A DNA stretch of 64,000 nucleotides from Rhodeus uyekii (GCA_037043235.1 JAWRVZ010000076.1:1860001-1924000), one strand, 5' to 3'; positions 10,927 to 24,452 are shown, counted from the stretch's first letter. The notes: generated by a model from the sequence alone, not told the origin. Program-made: numbers and translations.

Positions 10927-13900
10927 TCACTTGTGTCGCTGGAGCGCTTTCCTCTTCCTCCTCTTGAAAAAACAACAGCACCTGAAACGAGTGAATGAAA
11001 CGGTTTTGCAAATCTCCTCAATGTCTCCTAATATTAGCAAGAGATCAGACTGCAGAATTGTGTGCAGCTATAAATGCCACTACAGTGCTTTGGCTCATTG
11101 AAGCTCACAGCAGCTCTCATTCCTTAGTTCGATAGTAGACTACCTTACATTTATGCATTTGACAGATGCTTTTATCCAAAGCGACTTACATTGCATTCAA
11201 GAAACACATTGACATTCTAATCAGTTCTTGCTTTCCCTGGGAATTGAACCCATGACCTTGGCGTTGCAAGCGCCACACTCTACTGTTTGAGCTACAGGAA
11301 AGACCTTAGGAAGAGCTTTTGACTACCAGCTAGAAAATGTTTCTATACTATAATTAATTTAATATAAATTATTTAATATAATATTTAATTATACTTAAAT
11401 ATGGTTTAAACTGTGTTTGAAAAGTTGAAAAAAATGTAGCACATTTTTATGAATACAGTAACTGATTACTTAAAATTCATAAGTTTGTACAGCAAGAGTA
11501 ATAAAAAGCAACACTGTGAAATTACTACAATTTAAAATAAGGTTTCTTTTTAATATATTTTCTATTTTAATACATTTTAAAATTATATTCCTGTGACGTC
11601 AAAGCTGAATTTTCAGCATCATGACTCCAGTCTTCAGTGTCACATGATCCTTCAGAAATCATTCTAATATGAAGATTTCTAATATGAAATCATCAAATGT
11701 TGAAAATAATATTTTCGTGGAAACAATAGTCAAGATGATGAATAGAAAGGTCAATCGTTCAAAAGAACATTTATTTTAAATATTAACCTTTGTAACAAGT
11801 GTATTTTGATACTTTTAATGCATCCTTGCTGGATAAAAGTATTAATTTCTCAAAGTTTTTGACATTTCCAATTTCACTACAGTGGAAATAAAAAGTAATA
11901 TATTCCTCAGGGGTGTTACGATATCATAATTTAATTCAAATCACAATACTGAACTCAGGATAGGTCACCATCGCAGTATTTTAAGCAAAAATAAAGAAGA
12001 TAATTTTATTATTATTAGGACCCACATATAATGTCACTGAAACTCCATAAACTTCATTTTGTTTACTTAGTACAGTTCTGCTTTCAGTGCAGGCATTCGT
12101 TGGATGGCGTGCACACAGACTCTCCCAGGTGCTATTATCCATCTAAAACGCTCTGAATAATAATACTAAAACTAAACGTGACATGGCGATTTAAATCATT
12201 ATGAGAAAATACGACTCTTTAAATTGCCTTACTTTGTATCATCAGCCACCTCCACTTCAGCAGGGGCAGTTATGGGAGCGTTAGAGTGTCCCGCCGTGGG
12301 ATCATCTGTATTCACTTCTCCATTGGTCGAGCTCATAACCTGAAGATTAATTTGAGTCAGCAAGCAATGTGTTTTCAATATGAACTGACAAAGATGAGTA
12401 ACAACACAAAACCGCAGTACACACTGTGATTTATTTTGTGGCGCTGCATATTTAATAGTTCATGTAACTCAGATTGGGGCCAAGTAACCCATTACAGAAA
12501 GATACTTTTTAAAATAGTGAACCTATTCAAAATCAGGTTGCTTTGCACCAACCAACAAGCATACGAAGAAGAGGGGTGGGGGGGGATGTAAAATGAGAGA
12601 ACGGTGTTGATTAGATAATGGAAATAAGCCGAAAATGAGTTTAGTTGGAACTCTCTTAAACACTAACATGTTATAAAAGAAACCTTACGCCCTGGATAAC
12701 TGCATGTACACAAGCAAACATCCAATTGTCTTGCTTAGTTACTTATATACAATACAAGCAGTATTTTCACACTCAAGTCACTATATCCCAGACCTAACCA
12801 TCAGGAACATGCAAGTGATGTGTGTTAGACAAGGGGGGAGAGGGGGAAACTGTCCACAGCAGGAAAATGGACAGAGGTGTCTCAAGTGAGAGGACTTAAA
12901 TAAACAAACACCAGAGAACAGAGAAAGGAAGAGATCGACACCAACAGCATGCAGTACTGCGCAAACACCCAGTACCTGGACAGAGCCCCCCAGCCTATCG
13001 GCCGTGAGGTGCGACCCCAGGAGCTCCCTGTTGGTCACGGGAGTGGGCTGGGACTCACTTCCTTTAGGTTCTGGAGACTGGCATGACAGCAATGGGGGAA
13101 GGGGGTGGGAAGGTGTCAAAGGGCATAAGAGATGTTTTTGAAAGGTGAGGGTGTAAAGACAAAAAGAACAGAACGAGTTTAAAGAGGAACGCCTTCCATG
13201 CACAAGCAGACTGCTCTAGCTAACAGGATAGAGGTGAAAATAAAAGTGTGAGTGAAAAACGTGAGACATGCAGAGATGGAGTGGAAAGCTAAGTTCTTTT
13301 CTTTCACAAACAGCTCCAGACAATCATATAAAAACGCATAATGTAACATAGATTTAAAGGGACTGTGACCAAGACATGGAAATACCACTACGGTATCTAA
13401 AATAATGGCATTCAGCGTTTGAGGAAATGACAGATCTTCAGACTAGCAAAAAAAAAAAAAAAAAACTACTCTGGCTGCAGGAAGTTGTCTTGGGTTTGTT
13501 GATGAGTGAAACCAAACATTAACCACATACTGCTGACATGGGTAAAAAGAGAATCATGAGATACATTTTTGTAAAACTTACACTGTGTATTAAGCAATGT
13601 TTTCCCACAAATAACCGAAGAAAATAAAAACAAACAAACAGTGGGACTTAAATGTAATAAGTTTGTCCCATTCGTCCTCTTTTACTCTTAAGTAAAGAAT
13701 TACTGCTAAAACTGAAAGTGAAAATGAAGAAATCAATAATAAGTGGAAATAACAGGATTGTTTTTTTTTTTCAAATTGAAAAGTTACTAATGTTCAAAAA
13801 TAGTTAAATGATACAAATCATTTTTAAGAGCAATTGTTTTTAAATTATTAAAAATATTAATAGTGATTAACAAATTCAAATAATTAATTTAAAAAAATGG

Positions 13901-14914
13901 ATATTTATTCATCAGTTTGAACAATTTAATAATGAAAACATTGATCATTCCTTTAATTTTAAAGTGTCATTCCAAGCAATGAAAGTATAACCTTTATCAT
14001 ACACTATAAAATTGGACGGGGTATGTACATTATTTCACTATCAGCATCATGAGGACGAATCTCACCTGGTTTTTGGTCTGTGGTTGTGCTTTGTCTCTGC
14101 TGCTGGGTTGCAGAGGTGTGTCACTAGGCATGGGTCCGATTGGAGTTGGCTGCACAGACACGTATAGGAATCTCAACATCTTTATACTTGCATCATATAC
14201 AAGCGCTTTATGGCATGACATCCAAAGAGACTTACCAGCGGCTTGCCGACCCAGTCATACTCATAGTCAAAGACATAGCCGTTTCTGTCAAAAAGGTCTG
14301 TAAAGAGTTTTCTCAAGTAGTCATAATCCGGTTTTTCAAAGAAATCCAGTCTCCGCACGTAGCGCAGGTAGGTGGCCATTTCTTCTGTGAGATATAGTCA
14401 AAGTTAAGACAAAAGCACTGGAGATGAGAGTGTACGAGACATATGGCCATTTGAAAAAGAGCTCGCTTACCAGGGAAACTCTCACAGAGAACTTCTATAG
14501 GGGTTGCCCTTTTGGTATCTCCAATTTTCTGATAGCGCTCCTTAAGTGTGTCGGCCTTAATGAATAAAATGGGACAGGTCAAATATTAGAACATTTGGGG
14601 AATTCATGAAGGCAGTTGTTCAGTATATTGCTATAGTATTAGCCATTTCTTTTACAGTCCGTCCGTCCTGTATCCCGTCACTTATTCATACTACATTCTT
14701 ACAATAACTAGGTACTTCTCCTGAACCTAAACCTTAATTCATGTTGTTACTTAATATTATTCAGTACTTTCTTGGGTAAGTATACAGCAAGTACACTGTA
14801 AGCGCACAATGTAAAATACAGTGCAATCATAATAGCATTTTGACAAATGAATTTCCATGATCTCTCCTGTCATCCGTGATTGAAAGACATAATTAAAAAA
14901 TAAATAAATAAATT

Positions 14915-14970
<56 letters not shown>

Positions 14971-17900
14971 TATAAAAAAAATATTTCTACCCGAACATTA
15001 GAGAGAAAAAAATTAGAAATTAATTTATTTTCCCCTGATATTTCCATATGTTCCTTGATAATGGGAACCCCTAATAGGCAAAATTATTTTTAGCATGTGT
15101 CATTTAATAGGAAAGCCACAAATATTTCACTTTTTTCCCCTTTAAATTATTAAGCCAGATAAAGCTCTAAACAAACACATTTTGATATCTCTTTTGACTT
15201 CTAAATAGGTCAGCTTATCAAGGCTGCATAGCTCTTCGTTATTCTGCTGACTTTCCATGATAGTGACAGATAGTGGGGCCCGTCACTTTTTCAGACATTA
15301 GCTGAGCGAGATAAGGCTCTCAGACAGAAGGATACCATCAAAGCACAGCTAAAAGTGAGAACTGAACAGAGAGGAAACTCCAACCATAGATTTGTACTAC
15401 TTTTTGGTACAAAAACAACACTGATTATAGCATCTTATTAATTCTATCACTCACTTATACACACACACGGGATGCACTGATATGAAAATTGACTGATAAT
15501 CAATAATTCTTTAAATTTGAAAGCGGATAACCAATACACTGGCCGATAAATCTAAATTTTGATATAATTTGAGTGCCTGATAAAAAAATTTTTTTTAATG
15601 TCTCACAACTAAAAGCCATGTCCCAAACAAATCAACAAATCAAAAGCATACAACAGTCTAGTCTGAACCAGTGTAAGATTCCTTAACTTTTATAATTAAT
15701 TTTACACTCCTATGAACAACTTTTTTTAATAATAAAACAAATGATAACACTTTACAATAAGGTTTCATTTAGTTAGTATTAGTTAACATGAACCAGCAAT
15801 GAATGAACAATACTTCTACAACATTTATAAATCTTAGTTAACGTTAATCTCAAAATTATCTATTTTTTAAGACCTAAAGTTGTACCTGTTAACATTAGCT
15901 ACTGCGCTGAGAGCTAACATGAACACAAATATTTTATATTAACAAAGGTAATTGCTCTCTGTTAGTTCATGTTAGATAATCCATTAATGAGACCCAAAAA
16001 TCTATTGCTTAGCAAAAAAAGAAATAAAAATAAGATAAAATACATAAATAATGCAAACAAGTCATTGGACTACATTATTCAAGCTACATATAAAGAAACA
16101 AAATGCATGTGCCATGGATAAATCCCGCACGGATGATAATGATTATTAATTAAACCATATTGTTAATGAAAATAATATGAGAACAATACAAGTGCTAGAT
16201 ATTAATGCATCAATGTTTTTGAAAAATGTCATATTTGTGTTTTTTTTGTATATATATATATATTTTTTTTTTTGTGTGTGTGGGTCAATCTGTGCCTTAA
16301 AATATTTAAAGAAATGTAAAAATAAAAACAAACCACATTTTCTATAATGGTATCATATGGTCTTATATTTTGAAAAACCTCAAACTCAAAATGTATGAAG
16401 GCAAACATTTCTTTCACTCCTACACCTACTACAATACCTTCAAGCCTTGCCAGGGCAAACTGCCCCGTAGGAAGTACATAAACATATGACCCAACGCCTC
16501 CAAATCGTCCCGTCTGCTTTGCTCTACAAGAAAAAGACATGCAAAACATTAAACTGGAATCCGTCTTCAGTCAGACAAAAAGTCTTAATTCACTGTGCTA
16601 AGTGATTTTTTTAATGCATTTAGCATAAAGATCAAAACGCACGCAAAACCCTGAGCCAAAGAACTTGCATCTTATCAGTGTCACAATTAAATCTAAGTTA
16701 TGTGGTTGAGCAAGCAGATTTGTGTCACTAACAGCTAAGCTAGATTTAAGACGTACTTTAGTCTTTATCCCCCCATGAAAATCTAATATCCCTTACAAAG
16801 CCCTGACAAGGCAAATATTTCCAGTGTCTATGGGTCTTACCCTTTCCCAGGTGTGTGTTGATGCTCATATAGCGAGCGGTCCCTGTTAAGCTTTTGTGCT
16901 CCCTGTAAGGGATGTGTTTTTTGGTCTCAGGGTCAATGTATTCTTTGGCAAGCCCAAAGTCGATGATGTGGATTGTATGCTGCCTCTTGGTCCCAGGTCG
17001 GCCCACCAAGAAATTCTCAGGCTTAACATCTCTGTAGATCAGACTTCTTGTGTGCACATATTCCATCCGTGTGATCTATAAAAGGTAGAAGTCATGTTAA
17101 AAAAACAAAATAAAATCTATTAGTTCTAACATCTTTCTTTCCCTCTCTCTCACTGACACTGACCAGCTGAATTGCGATCATGAGGACAGTCTTGAGGGAA
17201 AAGGTTCGGTCACAGAGGTCAAACAGGTCCTCCAGACTGGGGCCCAGCAGCTCTAGCACCATGGCATTGTATTTCCCACAAGGCCCAAAGTAGTACACCT
17301 GAGGAACACCCTCTGAGGACACATGTATATGTGCAGTTAGAAAACAGATCCACAGAGTTCAGTAATATAAATACAAACTGGCAAATTAGCACAGCTTTAA
17401 CTTAAATAGTCAGAATTAATAAGATTACATAAAGACAAGGAACAATAATCTATAATAATCTTGTTATATGGTGTTGGGCACTCCACACAGTAGTGCTTCA
17501 TACTGAGGCATATTGAGGTTTATAATAGGCATTATGGGGCAAATAAAACAGATAAAAGGTAGACTCAATGAGCTCTGAAATCTATTAGGTGTTATGTTGA
17601 ACTAGAACATGGAGAATATTGCAATTCTTTTAATGCATTTTTGATTAGGCCACAAAGTTTCTAAAGAGCACACTGGTCTATATATTCTTACATTAAAATA
17701 AATAAATACACATACATACAGACAGTTAATAGAAAAAAAAGGTGCAGAATCACCTCTTACGCTGGGAGACATAACATTTGTGCGCGTCTAATATTGCAAA
17801 TACTTTACTTTTTCTTCATGACTGAAGGGGTTGGGTGACACTTTCTTTTTGTACTTTCTCCTGTTTTTCACGTAGTTAGGCAGTAAGGTAAGACCACTGT

Positions 17901-20900
17901 ATTTATTTTCTTTCCTTTGACAGGCTTATTTAGTAACAATTGGGTTTAGACTGGTAACTTTCTGTTTGTTATATGGCTAAACCCATCCTGAAGTTACTGT
18001 TCATACGCCTCTTTGTTGACGTTGCTAAAAAGAAAACTAATAATAATAAGGAATAAAAAAATGGTTTTTGAATAATCAACTTCAGCATTGGAATGAGTGA
18101 ATATTGAAATTGTACAGTGTTATATTTTTCTAAAACTCTCCTCATGAAAAATGCATAGCAGAATAAAAAGGCCTTATTGCTGGAAACTGAGATCAACAGC
18201 AGTGAGTGTTTCAATGCTTCAACCAGCAACTCACGGCTTCATTTGATCGGAGTAAAAAAAAAAAAACTTAAACAGCCTTCTTTTACTAATGAACACATTC
18301 TGAACATATATTACTGAAATAAGCTACATGTTAACCTCTCACATCTTTGACATCTCTTTCTGTCCTGCAAGTCTTTTAAGACGTTGCATGAAAAAGACCC
18401 TGCAAGTAGAGCAATCGATGCACAGGAACCACAGCCTGTGCTGATTAAATTCATCCTCTGTGCAAAAAAAAAAAGAGGATGTGGACAGGATGAGCTAAAA
18501 GCAACTCACAATTGTAAATAGGATGTGGACAGCATAAGCTCTACAACAAAGAAAGTGGTCTGAATATGGTTGCTAAATTATAACATTTAAAGTAATGTAT
18601 GGTGAATAACAAAAGGAAAACAGAAGTACAGGTTATTACTTACCCGAGTTGCCCAACTGTTTGTAAAACCTGTACTCGAGGTGGAGCTGGGGTGCTCTGG
18701 ATTTGATTGGCTCCTATGAAAGAGTAAAATTAAAAAGGACAAAAACATAAGTTTTGCCATTCCTTCAAAGTAAAACTAAAAAGGCGGTTTTAGGTTAGCA
18801 AGAAAGCCAACCTAAAGTAGTCGGATAACTGACATGGTACTTATGGGTGTTTTGTGTAACATATACTTCAGTGGATCTCTTGGATCAATGGTCCATTGTA
18901 AATAGTGTAGTGATGTACGCCCAACGCGATGCAAAACCTTTCGCCCCCAAACGAAATTATCCATTGTGTGGATTCATGTTGGAATGACTTGATTTGGATT
19001 GTGACCATGGTAGATTTAGGTAATGTTATCACTAAGTGATCAATGAAGGGTGGTCCATTTAGGTGAATGCTGGCTTTTACATAAATAATGTAAGTGATAG
19101 AACGTGTACGTGCGTTTTCAGTTAAGTGCAGCATCCAGGGTTGAGTCATCTGTGGAACCAGCATGCAGAGAAAAGTGCTGCTAAGCAGGAGGCAGAATGG
19201 AAGAGCCAAATACGTGTATAAATAAATAAAAATAACAGATTGCATAAAGGCCACAGGAAGTATTAAATATCAGCAGTGGAGAGCAAGAAGTACAACAGTG
19301 TTACTCTTTTAGTGTGCATTTCCAGCATGAGTTAACACTGATAAATGGTCATATCAGGAGCAACATCAAGACTTCTTTATTTAGTACCAGTAATTGGATA
19401 ATTCAGCCTTTATGTAGCCTCTGCAGAGAGGAGATTTGTCTGGTTTAACAGAATCAGCACCACTAGGCACACATGCATGCATCTCGATCTGCATGTCATA
19501 GCAAAATGAAATTGATGTTGAAGCTGTGAGTTTCAACAGACCTATACTTCATTCTTATCTGCAAATGTGTAGCTACACTTCATGAAAGTGTGATTAAGGA
19601 TCTCATTACAGTATATAAAGGTGAGACCGAGGCGCTAAATGACAAAAGTGAGAGTGTCTCACTTACACAATCACACATTTCTTTCAAAGCAGAACAGTTG
19701 GCAACATGAAAAACGTAATAATGAGAGAAATAATTGAGACTTCTGCAATGTGGTGAGACTCTAGAGAGCTTAACATTCGAAATTGAGGCCGGCATTGCTC
19801 ACGAACAATGTGGGTGGCTACTAAATGTCCCTTGATAATATTCTAATCACTCACTTATCTTTCCCTATATGCATGCTCGAAACCAAATCAGAGTAAAATA
19901 CTGATATGGAAGAGCAGTTTTTAAATAGTTTTTGCATGGCTTGCATAGCAACACATCAACAAAAAGGGGATGTCCTCCTAAACGAGAAGGCCAGCCACCA
20001 TTTCCATACTGTGAGACTGACCAAACATTAAACTGGTTTCTGCAAGATGTTGTAATGCTTTTGAAAGAATGCTTTTATGTGCACAAATGCTATTTTTCTT
20101 TCTTAAATTTTTTTTTCTTTTTTTAAATACAGTAAACACTGAATTTAACTTTGATTTTAATATATTTTAACATTTTAAAAAATTCCCAATGACGACAAAT
20201 CTAATTTGATCTGTCACATGATCTTTCTAATATGCTGATTTAGGATTGAGTGAACATTTCTTATAATCAATGTTGAAATCAGTTGTTCGGTTTAATATTT
20301 TGATGAGTAGTTCAAAAGAATAGCATTTATTTAAAAAAAAAAATACTATAAATGTCTTTGACAACTTTAATCAACTAAATGTGTACTTCCTTACTGAATA
20401 CAATTATTACATTGCCAAAATATTAATGACCCCAAACCTATAATATTCTATTTGGTGTTTATTCAAGCTAATGTTAATACTGTCAGCTACCAATAAGAGT
20501 GCATTTTAACATATTTATCCATTTCACAGACATCCCCCCCCAAAACCATTGCAGAAAATATATTAACATTAAAAGTGTAAAGATCCTGTCTGATCTTGTT
20601 GATCACTGATCAGACATGCAATCATAAATAGAGAAATACATCTTGCATCTTAAAAGTACGTCTTAACACACTGAACCCGCCAACACATCTCAAAGGATTC
20701 CTGTTCAGCACTTCATGTTTTTACATGAATATGCTTTTTGCACGTTCACACACTTGCAAGATGTCACAGCGGTAGAAAAAAAATGCATATACTGCAAGAG
20801 TATATTCCTCGACACAGGTTACACCAAGAAAAGAATTGTATTGTGAAAAAACACAATATTCTGCATCATTTTTATACAATCTTTAAATAAGTGTCTGTTC

Positions 20901-22569
20901 TTTTGTTCAAGTAAAAGCTCTATGACTGTTGTCTCCAGTACAAGTAATTACATGGTAATGAGTGTGAGAAGGTATTTTTTCCAGATGAAACCGAGTGAAC
21001 AAAAGAGAACAAGCACTGCATACTAATCTAATGTGGTTAGGTATTATGAACTACTGTAGCTATATTTCTTTTTGCAACTGTTTAACAGTACACACACACA
21101 CTACAGCAGGGGTCTCAAACTCAAATGAGCTGGGGGCCGCAGGAGGCAGAGTTTGGGTGAGGCAGGGCCGCATCAAGTATTCCACAAAAAAAATATTTTC
21201 TCAAACGTCATTATTGACAGTTCTTTAACTTCAATGGGTTCTTCTATGTACTTGGACTTACTGAAGTTCAAGGTTGAGGAAAAAGTTACAAATTTTTTCG
21301 AGATACTAAGTCATTATTATGATAAACTCTCATTATTTTGAGATAAGTCAATATTATGAAACTTTCTAATTTTTTCCAGATATTAAGTCATTATTATGAG
21401 AAATTCTCATTATTTTAAGATACTAAGTCATTACTATGATAATCTCTCTCATTATTTCGAGATACTAAGTCATTATTATAAGAATTTCTCATTATTTCGA
21501 GATATTAAGTCATTATTATGAAACTTCTAATTCTGTCCAGATACTAAGTCATTATTATGAGAAACTCTCTCATTATTATGACTTAAATCCTTTTTTTTCT
21601 CAACTGTGGCGGAAACGGGCTTCCATACTTTCCTGATGACATGAACATCGTAATATTTTATATGGTAGAAAATACAGATATAGGCGACTGCTACCGGCTG
21701 TTAATTATCAGCTGGGACTGTGGGACACCATTAATAAATGTATTATATACAAACAATGGGATGCAGCCACGGAGGCGATATTTACTGGATTTTATTTTCT
21801 ATATTATAACACCGATGTCCCGCAAATCAGCCCATTTAGACTCAAAGTAGAACATGCTCAATTTCAATCACAATAAGAAGTAATAATTCTATGACGGCTT
21901 TGACAAATGTGATGTTACACGGGCAGCTCCACAGTTGTTTCTCTGTCTGCATCAAGCACGGCCGATGCCCCGCCCCCGGGAGTAATTTACTTCACTGTGA
22001 TTGGCCCCCGGGAGTCATGTACTCCACTGTGATTGGCCCCCAGGAGTCATATACTCCACTGTGATTGGTTGGTTTGTACAGCTCCAGCTCCACCTCGCAC
22101 GAAAAATGAATCTTCCGCACACAACGCGGTAAAGCGCTATTCATTCAGTACTCGCGGGCCGCACTTACATTAAACTTTCAAATGGTCCCGCGGGCCACAA
22201 AATATCATTTCGCGGGCTGCATGTTTGAGACCCCTGCACTACAGGAAACAGTGAAAGTTCAGGGTTTATCATTGGGTAATTTCTAATATCAACACAATAT
22301 TAACTTTTTTTCTTTTTTTTTTGTGAGGTACTTACCAGTTTAATGGCCACATATTCATTAGTGTAAAGATTCTTCCCGAGTCGAAGCTCGCCGAAGTTGC
22401 CACAGCCGATCTTCTTACCCACTCGGAAGTTAGGGCCAACCATAAGCACCCCGGAGTTGTTCCCAGACCCTCTGCCACCCCCATGCCCTGTCCTGCTCCC
22501 TCCAGTCTTAGACATTCTCTTTCCTTCCTCCGCCTCACCTTTTCCTCCTCCTCTCTTATCAAAATCCAT
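10927..22569 (-). CDS. csnk1g2: csnk1g2, casein kinase 1 gamma 2 (complete coding region, 11 coding exons)
   Basis: Exons in transcript order: 22336-22569, 18644-18713, 17164-17312, 16841-17075, 16438-16523, 14471-14555, 14236-14384, 14066-14149, 12976-13077, 12233-12339, 10927-10981. All joins keep frame: 451 aa, or 417 aa if the 102-bp exon 12976-13077 is skipped (human about 415). Seen: [12 protein letters not shown] glycine loop at residues 54-65, ATP-binding lysine K77, catalytic YRDVKPEN (165-172), DFG (190-192), and a C-terminal [12 protein letters not shown] tail. Known of the family: a Ser/Thr kinase held at the plasma membrane by palmitoylation of the CCC motif; it acts in Wnt co-receptor and trafficking signalling. 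I start at MDFDK; an in-frame ATG nine codons upstream (22596) is possible. The N-terminus, rich in MDFDK and GGG, fits gamma 2 better than gamma 1 or 3. A 5' UTR splice acceptor is likely at 23078. Confidence 0.96.
11142..11312 (-). repeat. tRNA-derived SINE, copy 2
   Basis: On the minus strand TGTAGCTCAAACAGTAGAG (A box) is followed by GGTCATGGGTTCAATTCCC (B box). The 3' tail contains the teleost block AAGCGACTTACATTGCATT, also seen (reversed) at 57850-57880. It lies in csnk1g2's last intron. Confidence 0.8.
11560..11890. repeat. Dispersed teleost repeat, copy 1 of 3
   Basis: The blocks CAAAGCTGAATTTTCAGCATCAT and CAGAAATCATTCTAATATG recur at 20170-20410 and 60935-61375. The class cannot be decided from the sequence alone. 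Confidence 0.65.
12976..13077 (-). CDS. csnk1g2: Optional 34-codon exon of csnk1g2
   Basis: It is bounded by CAG|TCTCC and CCAG|GTACTG and is exactly 102 bp with phase 0 on both sides, so including or skipping it keeps the frame. It encodes an S/P/E-rich linker starting [20 protein letters not shown], between the kinase domain and the palmitoylated tail. The rest of the protein aligns with human CSNK1G2 without it, so it is probably alternative. Usage cannot be told from DNA. Confidence 0.65.
14915..14966. repeat. (AT)n microsatellite after an A-rich run
   Basis: A poly-A stretch runs straight into about 20 AT units, then TTTATTATAAA. It is in csnk1g2 intron 5. A flanking 0.9 kb (14600-15500) is AT-rich with no gene. 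Confidence 0.9.
15735..15990. repeat. Dispersed teleost repeat (ACACTTTACAATAAGGT type)
   Basis: It begins AACACTTTACAATAAGGTTT and has repeated TTAGTTAAC motifs; a weaker relative is at about 55218-55400 (GGTGACACTTTATTTTACAG). It has no coding content. It lies in csnk1g2 intron 5. Confidence 0.55.
19005..19100. repeat. Dispersed repeat pair, member 1
   Basis: GGTAGATTTAGGTAATGT, then GATCA and GGGTGGTCCATTTA, then ATAATGTAAG. The same order of blocks is at 23618-23712. Both lie in the non-coding 5' half of csnk1g2. Confidence 0.55.
20165..20415. repeat. Dispersed teleost repeat, copy 2 of 3
   Basis: It shares TCACATGATC, TTTCTAATATGCTGATTT and AACATTTCTTAT..TCAATGTTGAAA with the copies at 11560 and 60935. 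It is in csnk1g2 intron 1. Confidence 0.6.
21107..22236. mobile_element. hAT-type non-autonomous element with perfect 8-bp target duplication
   Basis: Ends: CAGGGGTCTCAAACTC at 21107 and its inverse, TTTGAGACCCCTG, ending at 22236. Flanks are CACTACAG at 21099-21106 and again at 22237-22244, a perfect 8-bp duplication typical of hAT elements. Inside are a tandem array of ~50-bp CATTATTATGAGAAACTCTC units (about 21290-21600) and, near the right end, three tandem ~38-bp units each with GTGATTGG (21990-22070). No transposase is seen. It sits in csnk1g2 intron 1, about 0.1 kb from coding exon 1. Confidence 0.9.
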
Positions 22570-23212
22570 AAGCTTGTGATACCCCGGCCTCTCCACGATT
22601 ACTCCGCTGCCATAAAATCACAGAGCCACCAAAACAACAAGCAACAGGGGTACGGGGAATGGGATGGAGGAGAGGAACTTAGTGAGAAAGAGAATGAAGG
22701 GAATGGCTTATCCACAATACGCCTCTACACGAGTAGATTAAACTAGACATGAACTGCTGTTATAGATGGGGTGGGGAGGGGGGGTAAATATAGAAGACAA
22801 TCCAAGGTCGATACAATTCAGGACGAAGACATCATACAGAAATCTTCCTTAAATCCAACCGCAGAGGAGCACGTTCCACGGCAGACGGACACATGCGCAC
22901 AACCCTAGCTGGTGAAAGTGAGGCGCTGTCTGGCATCGGTTTCCATCCTTTGCACCCCCTCCAGGTGGTTTTGAAGAGATGTCTTAGGCATTCCTTGTGT
23001 CCAAATACGAATGCAGAGCATACCAAAGTTCACGTTTTGAGGAAACAGGTGGCACATCAGCAGCACACCTTAGAATATCTGGGGCAGAGAAAAGGCACAA
23101 TTAGCGCTAAATAGACTCCTTAAAAGAACATTTAGAGAACTGCACTCTCTTGGCACCTGTTCTACTACGATGCTGAGGAAGAGACACTTGAGTTTCCCAC
23201 TCATTTTAAGGG

Positions 23213-23360
23213 ACAGTCCACCCAAAAATGTTTAATTCTGTCATTATTTACTCACCCTTGTGTCGTATCAAGCCTCTATTACTTTCTTCTGCGGAACACA
23301 ATTGATATGTTGACTGTTGTGGTGACCAATGACTTCCATTTTATGGACAAAATAAATAAA
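23213..23360. repeat. Dispersed teleost repeat (CACCCAAAAATG...CATTATTTACTCACCC type)
   Basis: CCACCCAAAAATGTTTAATT, TCTGTCATTATTTACTCACC and TTTCTTCTGCGGAACACAA match a repeat common in cyprinid DNA. A short relative is at about 4917-4955. The match to cyprinid DNA is from memory of the family, not a search. Confidence 0.6.
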
Positions 23361-23617
23361 TAAATAAAATAGACATTTACAAATATATATTATTTTATGC
23401 ACTGCCGGTGAAAGTGATCCAGTAATGCAGGTTTGGAAAGAAATAATGACAGAATTGTCATTCTTGGGTAGTATGTCTCGTCAAGGTTTAAAAAAAAAAA
23501 AATATATTAATTGTTTAAAAGACCCCTTAACAACTAGCGACCGCACCTTAACCCGTCTAAAGGAAGCTGTCAAAACTACTAATGCTTGACTTCTATCATT
23601 AGGATACTGCTCAGCGT

Positions 23618-23712
23618 GGTAGATTCAGGTAATGTCGTCACATTACCGTAGTAAAGTAATCACTACAGGGTGGTCCATTTAATTTTTATATAATGTAAGC
23701 GAGAGAACTCAC
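23618..23712. repeat. Dispersed repeat pair, member 2
   Basis: GGTAGATTCAGGTAATGTCG, then CACTACAGGGTGGTCCATTTA and ATAATGTAAGCGAGAGAAC, parallel to 19005-19100. Confidence 0.55.
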
Positions 23713-24377
23713 TCTTGTTACCAATTATAACTTTATAAATGTATTACAGTGCATTAAAACATGTATACGCAGCCATAAAAAATGTAGTCTTACATTTACA
23801 CAATTTGCTTTGCTTTAAAGTCTCAAACTCTTGTCAGAGCTCGAATAAGACACAACATATACATACACTGTATGCGTGTATGTGTGTGTATATACACACA
23901 TACATATATTTATTTTTTTAATCACCATTTGAAGCAATTTAGAGCCTGAAGGTTTAAGGGACACGATTGAGCCTGAAGGTTTAAGGGAACCAGAAACCAT
24001 CTCCCTACAGGAAATGTTATCTAGCTTTTCTGACTTCCAGCTCTAAAAATACATCCCTCAGGAGCTTGAGATGAGGCCCGAGGTCGTGTGAAGATGGGCC
24101 AGAGTCCTCTTGGACCGAGTGTCTCGGTTATGTTATGAGCAGGAGGAGGCACCTCGACATATGTTATGAATGATGCCATCCATAAGCTGGTTTATTAACA
24201 ACAGAACGTTCCTTAAAAAAAACAAAAAACGGAAGAATTCATGCCCAGGAAACTTTAGAATTCCAAAAATAAAAGAAAAAAGGGATCCGAGTCGCTCATC
24301 ATTACATGAGAATTTTTCAACAAAACTAAGTATCAATAAGTTACACTGTGATAGAACAATAAATCAACAGATAGAAG

Positions 24378-24452
24378 ACAGGTAGAATGACATAAGTAGA
24401 TAGACAGAAGAACAGACAGATATATAGATAGTCAGACAGACAGATAGATCTG
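24378..24452. repeat. GATA/GACA microsatellite
   Basis: Short imperfect AGATAGA and CAGACAGA units. From 23720 to 25440 I otherwise see only non-coding intron of csnk1g2. Confidence 0.7.

Noticed and set aside
14049..14397. Plus-strand ORFs over csnk1g2 exons 7 and 8
   Set aside because: The antisense frame encodes the conserved kinase C-lobe with matching splice sites; the plus frames have no recognisable content.
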